A DNA stretch of 9,698 bases from CAVPRW01 sp046727435 [NCBI: bacterium] (GTDB lineage Bacteria; Tectomicrobia; Entotheonellia; J063): the NCBI GenBank assembly GCA_046727435.1, contig JBKPCR010000504.1, positions 1 to 9,698 on the forward strand. The letters run 5' to 3'. The number at the start of each line of letters is the position of its first letter. The first letter of the stretch is position 1. Shown here in pieces: positions 5,877 through 9,698 of the stretch. The position numbers and the translations under genes are program-made. The notes beneath the pieces were generated by a model. The model saw only the letters and a program-made list of their open reading frames with translations. It ran no database searches and had not been told where the DNA came from.

Positions 5877-7398
5877 TACCTGGGCGTATTGGAGCCTGGG
5901 CGGTTTTTTGGTGGTGGTGACGGCAGCACGACTGTGGTATCTGCAGCAAGGGTATCTGGAGCTCTCGCCCGATGAGGCCCATTACTGGGAATGGTCGCGA
6001 CGCCTGGATTGGAGCTATTATAGCAAGGGGCCATTCGTCGCCTATATGATCGCGTTGTCAACCGCGCTTGGGGGGTCGACGGAACTCTTTGTGCGTCTGC
6101 CGGCCGTGTTGCTCTCTGCTGGCACGACGGTGTGCGTGTTTGGTCTCATCAAGGCCCTCTTCGAGGACGCCAGACTCGCGCTGGTCACGGCCATTTTCTT
6201 GCATCTTATTCCCTTATTCGCTGCCGGTGCACTGCTCATGACGATCGATCCACCGCTCGTCTTCTTCTGGACGCTCATGCTGTGGTTGGTGTACCGCGCC
6301 CTGACAAACGATCGCGCCACCTATTGGTATGCAGCCGGGATAGCCCTGGCGTGCGGCCTATTGAGCAAATACGCCATGGGCTATGTGGTGCTCACCTTAT
6401 GGCTCTTTCTGGCGACGTCGCCGCGCTATCGAGGCTGGCTGCGACGCAAAGAGCCCTATCTGATGCTGGCCATTGGAATGGCAGGGTTTAGCCCGGTGAT
6501 CATCTGGAATCTGCGCCACGGCGCGGTGTCATTGAAACATGTGATGGGCCAGGCAGACATGCATCAGGGGGTGTCCCTGCATCTCTCCCTTGAAACCTTC
6601 GGAGAGTTCCTAGGCTCCCAAGCGTTGGCGCTGTCCCCGCTGCTCTTCAGCTGGATGCTGATCGCCATGGCGCTGAGCCTTTGGCAAGGGCTACGCCAGC
6701 GTGATGACCGCTGGCTCTTCTTGTTCTGGGGATGGACGCCGACGTTCGGCCTCATGCTCGCGCTCAGTTTGCGCCAGAAGGTCCAGGCCAACTGGGCGGC
6801 GCCAGCCTATATCACGTCGTTTATCGCGTCTACGGCGTATGTGTGGTACCGATGGCGGGCGATGCCGGCAGGGTTGTGGAAGCATCTGGGGCTAGCCGGT
6901 GCCGGCATGGTGATTCTGCTGGCCTTGGGAATGACCGCGGCGTTGCACGATCCCGCCCTGTTTGTCCGGCTGGGATTGCAGCCCAGCGCTGATCCGCTGG
7001 CGCGTCTGAAGGGCTGGCAGACCCTGGCAAGGGCGGTCGAGACACTCGCGGTGCAGATGCCGCAGGCACCATTCTTGCTCAGCGATCGCTACCAGATCAG
7101 CAGTGAGCTGGCGTTCTATGTCAGGGGACAGCCGCAAACATTCAATGTCAACCTGGGGCGGCGGATGAATCAATACGATTTGTGGGATGGCTTGCCGACG
7201 CTCGCCGGGCATGACGCCATCTATGTTCAACCGGTGAGTGCTGAACTGCCTCAGGCCTTACGGGCGACATTTCAGCGCTGCGATGAAGGCAAGCCGGTGA
7301 TCATCGAAGAATTGGGAATCGAGCTGAAACGATTCTATCTCTTTTCGTGTCGGGGATTCTCCGGCGTGCCGCCGCGACCCTATCAGGTCCGATATTGA
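5860..7398 (+). CDS. ArnT/PMT-like family 39/83 lipid-linked glycosyltransferase
   Basis: A 512-residue GT-C protein: a short cytoplasmic N-terminus, around ten hydrophobic segments to about residue 365, then a soluble periplasmic C-terminal domain of about 145 residues. The first periplasmic loop has LSPDEAHYWEWSRRLDWSYY (35-54) with the acidic pair D38-E39, the catalytic or metal-site position in ArnT and PMT enzymes, followed by SKGP. LLSKYAMGY (from about 167) is also typical. These enzymes move a sugar from polyprenyl phosphate to a target outside the inner membrane; ArnT puts aminoarabinose on lipid A. With the GT2 and PAP2 genes in the same operon, an LPS lipid A or core acceptor is likely; a protein acceptor is possible. 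Start: ATG 5860 with AAAGG 9 bases upstream, inside the end of the ligase-like gene. Confidence 0.82.
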   Translation: MGRKSDTWAYWSLGGFLVVVTAARLWYLQQGYLELSPDEAHYWEWSRRLDWSYYSKGPFVAYMIALSTALGGSTELFVRLPAVLLSAGTTVCVFGLIKALFEDARLALVTAIFLHLIPLFAAGALLMTIDPPLVFFWTLMLWLVYRALTNDRATYWYAAGIALACGLLSKYAMGYVVLTLWLFLATSPRYRGWLRRKEPYLMLAIGMAGFSPVIIWNLRHGAVSLKHVMGQADMHQGVSLHLSLETFGEFLGSQALALSPLLFSWMLIAMALSLWQGLRQRDDRWLFLFWGWTPTFGLMLALSLRQKVQANWAAPAYITSFIASTAYVWYRWRAMPAGLWKHLGLAGAGMVILLALGMTAALHDPALFVRLGLQPSADPLARLKGWQTLARAVETLAVQMPQAPFLLSDRYQISSELAFYVRGQPQTFNVNLGRRMNQYDLWDGLPTLAGHDAIYVQPVSAELPQALRATFQRCDEGKPVIIEELGIELKRFYLFSCRGFSGVPPRPYQVRY

Positions 7399-7399
7399 C

Positions 7400-8494
7400 A
7401 TGTTGACAATTTTGCATACTGAAGCCTCATCTGGCTGGGGGGGGCAGGAAATCCGCATCCTCAGCGAAGCATCCGTGTTTGCCAAGCGCGGCTTTCGCGT
7501 CGTTATCGCTTGTCAGCCTGATGCTCCTCTGGGGCGCGAAGCCCAACGCCGTGGCTTGAACGTGCGGCATATGGCCATGCGTGGAGCTGTCGATGTGCGG
7601 GCCTGCTGGCGTTTGCGCCGGTTGATGCGGACCGAGGCGGTCGACCTGGTCCATACGCATAGCTCGATCGATGCCTGGCTAGCCGGGTTTGCCGCGAAAT
7701 CCCTACACTTGCCGGTCGTGCGCAGCCGTCATGTGTCCATCCCAGTGAAACGCCGTCGGAATTTTGTGTATAATGCCCTCTGTGACCGCATCATCTCCAG
7801 TGGGGACGCCATTCGGGAGGTGCTGGTCACGGCAGGAGTTGATGCCGGAAAGATCGTCGCGATACCGGCGGGGGTGGATACGGCACAGTTCCATCCGGCC
7901 GTCTCGGGCACTGCGGTGCGCCGGGAGATTGGCATCGACTGGCCGGTCATCGGCACGGTGGCGATGTTTCGGCACGCAAAAGGGCATCGCGTGCTGTTGC
8001 GGGCGATGCCCGAGATCCTCAGGATCGAACCGAGGGCGGTATTTCTGTGGGTTGGTGATGGTGTTGGGCGTGTTGCCCTGCAACAGGAGGTCGCCGAGGC
8101 TGGCATGCAGGCCAAGGTGCATATGGTTGGCTTCCGTGAGGATATCCCAGCTTGTATAGCCGCCATGGACGTGGTTGTCCTGCCGTCGATCAGGTCCGAT
8201 GGCGTGCCACAGGTCATCATTCAGGCTCTGGCGATGCGTAAGCCGGTAGTGGCGAGCGCCGTCGGAGGCATCCCGGAGGTGATACAACACCAGCGGACAG
8301 GCGTGCTTGTGCCCCCCAACGATCCCCAGGCCCTCGCTGATGCGGTCGTGCAGCTGCTACGCGATCCCCAGTCGGCGGCTACCTGGGCGCAAACCGGTGG
8401 GCAATTGGTCGACACCCACTATGGGTTGGAGCAGATGATCGACCGGACGGCAGCCGTGTATACAGCTGCCTTGGTTGAGAAAGGACTTGTATGA
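7400..8494 (+). CDS. Family 4 glycosyltransferase, LPS core type
   Basis: A 364-residue GT-B fold retaining glycosyltransferase of family GT4, full length, probably cytoplasmic and membrane-associated. The N-terminal domain begins LTILHTEASSGWGGQEIRI (acceptor-side Gly-rich loop), with VDLVHTHSSIDAW around residue 80-95. The C-terminal donor domain has the Arg/Lys diphosphate-binding pair R191 and K194 (FRHAKGH) and a GIPEVIQHQRTGVLVPPNDP segment. Oddity: the usual E-x7-E signature reads D267-x7-Q275 (SDGVPQVIIQAL). The second Glu is replaced by Gln in some GVPQ-type relatives to my knowledge; Asp for the first is less usual. It starts 1 base after the previous stop with a weak ribosome binding site, which suggests translational coupling, and overlaps the next gene by ATGA. 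Donor and acceptor sugars unknown. Confidence 0.86.
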   Translation: MLTILHTEASSGWGGQEIRILSEASVFAKRGFRVVIACQPDAPLGREAQRRGLNVRHMAMRGAVDVRACWRLRRLMRTEAVDLVHTHSSIDAWLAGFAAKSLHLPVVRSRHVSIPVKRRRNFVYNALCDRIISSGDAIREVLVTAGVDAGKIVAIPAGVDTAQFHPAVSGTAVRREIGIDWPVIGTVAMFRHAKGHRVLLRAMPEILRIEPRAVFLWVGDGVGRVALQQEVAEAGMQAKVHMVGFREDIPACIAAMDVVVLPSIRSDGVPQVIIQALAMRKPVVASAVGGIPEVIQHQRTGVLVPPNDPQALADAVVQLLRDPQSAATWAQTGGQLVDTHYGLEQMIDRTAAVYTAALVEKGLV

Positions 8495-9456
8495 AGTGCC
8501 TTGTCACCGGCGCCGCTGGGTTTGTCGGATCACACCTAGCCGAGCGGTTGTTGCGCGAGCGGCATGAGGTCATTGGGATCGACTGCTTCGTGCCGTATTA
8601 TCCCCGATGGATCAAGGAACAGAACCTGGAGGGGCTGCGCTCTCACCCTCAGTTCCATTTCATCGAGGCCAACCTCCTGGACGTCGACCTGCTGGACCTA
8701 CTGGCGCAGGGGATCGAATGTGTCTTTCATCAAGCCGCCCAGGCTGGCGTCCGGGCCAGCTGGGGGAAAGAGTTCGCCGACTACACCTCGCTCAATATCC
8801 TCGGCACCCAACAGCTCCTCGAAGCCGCCAAACCTCGAGCCCTGCGCAAGTTCGTGTATGCCTCTTCCTCCTCGGTCTACGGTGATGTCACGACCCTACC
8901 GATGCGTGAGGATGCCCTCCCGAGGCCGCTGTCGCCGTACGGCGTGTCCAAGCTGTCGGCGGAACATCTGTGCTATCTGTATTGGAAGAACTACGGGGTG
9001 CCCACCATTGCGTTGCGCTATTTTACCGTCTATGGCCCACGCCAGCGGCCGGATATGGCGTTTCACCACTTTTTCCATTTGTTGCTAGAAGATCGACCGA
9101 TCCCGATCTACGGCGATGGGGAACAGACCCGCGACTTTACCTTCATCGACGATATCGTGGAGGCGAATATCTTGGCTTCCCAGTCGGCAGTGGTTGGCGA
9201 CGCCTTGAATATCGGCGGGGGGACGACCGTGACGCTGAACGAGGCCATCGGCGTCTGTGAGGAGGTGTCGGGAAAACGCGCTAAACTGGATATCCGCCCG
9301 GTCGAGAAGGGCGATGTGCGTCAGACGCTGGCGGATGTGAGCCGCGCCAGGCAGCACCTTGGCTATCAGCCGAAGGTAGGCTTACGTGAAGGGCTGGCAG
9401 CTGAATGGCAATGGGTTCGCCAGCTCTATCATAGCGTGACAAGTCGTCGGGGTTAG
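8491..9456 (+). CDS. NAD-dependent nucleotide-sugar epimerase/dehydratase (extended SDR)
   Basis: A 321-residue extended short-chain dehydrogenase/reductase, normal length for GalE/UDP-glucuronate 4-epimerase relatives. Seen: the NAD-binding GxxGxxG as G7-AA-G10-FV-G13, acidic D31 at the end of the second strand (binds the NAD ribose), the catalytic Ser region SSSSVYG (125-131), Y150-x3-K154 (YGVSK), and ALRYFTVYGPRQRPDMAF (174-191), typical of UDP-sugar 4-epimerases. Cytoplasmic; it probably interconverts a UDP-hexose or UDP-hexuronic acid for the glycosyltransferases of this operon. Exact substrate cannot be told. Start: ATG 8491 with AAAGGA 5 bases upstream, overlapping the stop of the GT4 gene by 4 bases. 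No terminator follows, so the Trm112-like gene is likely co-transcribed. Confidence 0.87.
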   Translation: MKCLVTGAAGFVGSHLAERLLRERHEVIGIDCFVPYYPRWIKEQNLEGLRSHPQFHFIEANLLDVDLLDLLAQGIECVFHQAAQAGVRASWGKEFADYTSLNILGTQQLLEAAKPRALRKFVYASSSSVYGDVTTLPMREDALPRPLSPYGVSKLSAEHLCYLYWKNYGVPTIALRYFTVYGPRQRPDMAFHHFFHLLLEDRPIPIYGDGEQTRDFTFIDDIVEANILASQSAVVGDALNIGGGTTVTLNEAIGVCEEVSGKRAKLDIRPVEKGDVRQTLADVSRARQHLGYQPKVGLREGLAAEWQWVRQLYHSVTSRRG

Positions 9457-9506
9457 CGACAACCACATGCCTCAAGCGCACGAGTGAGTGATGTGGCCAG
9501 CACACG

Positions 9507-9512
9507 AAGGAG
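9507..9512 (+). promoter_or_regulatory. Ribosome binding site of the Trm112-like gene
   Basis: AAGGAG lies 8 bases before the GTG at 9521 and supports that non-ATG start. The 64-base gap 9457-9520 shows no other clear signal. Confidence 0.7.
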
Positions 9513-9520
9513 ACACGATC

Positions 9521-9698
9521 GTGCCCATCGATAAGGAGCTCTTAGCCATTTTGGCATGCCCCAAATGTAAAGGTGACATTCGATTGGCGAAGGATGGCAA
9601 CGGGCTGGTCTGTGAAGCCTGTCGGCTGCTATATGAGATCCGCGACAACATCCCGGTGATGCTCATCGATGAGGCGGTCAGGTTGGATGACCCTACCC
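9521..9698 (+). CDS. Trm112/UPF0434 (YcaR-like) zinc-ribbon protein, partial at right edge
   Basis: A GTG-started frame of 59 codons that runs off the window, probably only a few residues short of its end since the family is about 60 residues. It begins PIDKELLAILACPKCKGDI and continues with VCEACRLLYEIRDNIPVMLIDEA. The four cysteines (C13-x2-C16 and C32-x2-C35) form the expected zinc site, and LLxILxCPxCKG plus the IPVMLxxEA ending are the family signature. Eukaryotic and archaeal Trm112 activates methyltransferases; the role of the bacterial version is poorly defined. In Escherichia coli ycaR lies between lpxK and kdsB, so placing it beside LPS genes here fits a recurring association. The GTG start is supported by AAGGAG 8 bases upstream. 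Confidence 0.88.
   Translation, partial: MPIDKELLAILACPKCKGDIRLAKDGNGLVCEACRLLYEIRDNIPVMLIDEAVRLDDPT

Noticed and set aside
7703-8290. Minus-strand 195-codon frame inside the GT4 gene
   Set aside because: Antisense shadow of a gene with clear GT4 motifs; no family resemblance of its own.

Overview
The window is GC-rich and gene-dense and encodes lipopolysaccharide (LPS) core assembly, so the source is a Gram-negative (diderm) bacterium. The protein style and gene order (two tandem heptosyltransferases, ArnT-like and WaaL-like membrane enzymes, a Trm112-like zinc protein) would suit a Nitrospirota (Nitrospira-like) or deltaproteobacterial genome. That taxonomic guess is inference; no marker gene here settles it.

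Layout. Positions 1-315 hold no convincing gene. A DinB-fold protein lies on the minus strand (316-765). Its upstream region (766-1105) is shared with the divergent plus-strand operon. A candidate promoter is visible for each direction, and each overlaps an inverted repeat. From 1106 to 9456 there are eight tightly packed plus-strand genes, several overlapping: heptosyltransferase II-like (GT9), heptosyltransferase I-like (GT9), family 2 glycosyltransferase, PAP2 lipid phosphatase, O-antigen ligase-like polytopic protein, ArnT-like family 39/83 lipid-linked glycosyltransferase, family 4 glycosyltransferase, and an SDR nucleotide-sugar epimerase/dehydratase. A Trm112/UPF0434 (YcaR-like) zinc-ribbon protein starts with GTG at 9521 and runs off the right edge.

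How the genes fit together (inference from families). The two GT9 enzymes would add L,D-heptoses to Kdo-lipid A in the cytoplasm, and the GT4 enzyme would extend the core using a nucleotide sugar that the epimerase may supply. The GT2 enzyme could load a sugar onto a polyprenyl phosphate. The ArnT-like enzyme would then transfer it to lipid A or core on the periplasmic face, the PAP2 enzyme would remove or recycle lipid phosphates, and the WaaL-like enzyme would join a polymer or a terminal unit to the finished core. Overlaps and very short gaps point to one transcript with translational coupling.

I see no mobile element, CRISPR array, tRNA, rRNA or clear intrinsic terminator. Nothing here amounts to a wholly new system. 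The most interesting points are the palindromes at both candidate promoters, the long overlap with a C8 tract between the heptosyltransferase I and GT2 genes, the altered E-x7-E motif in the GT4 enzyme, and the combined lipid-linked sugar-transfer module.
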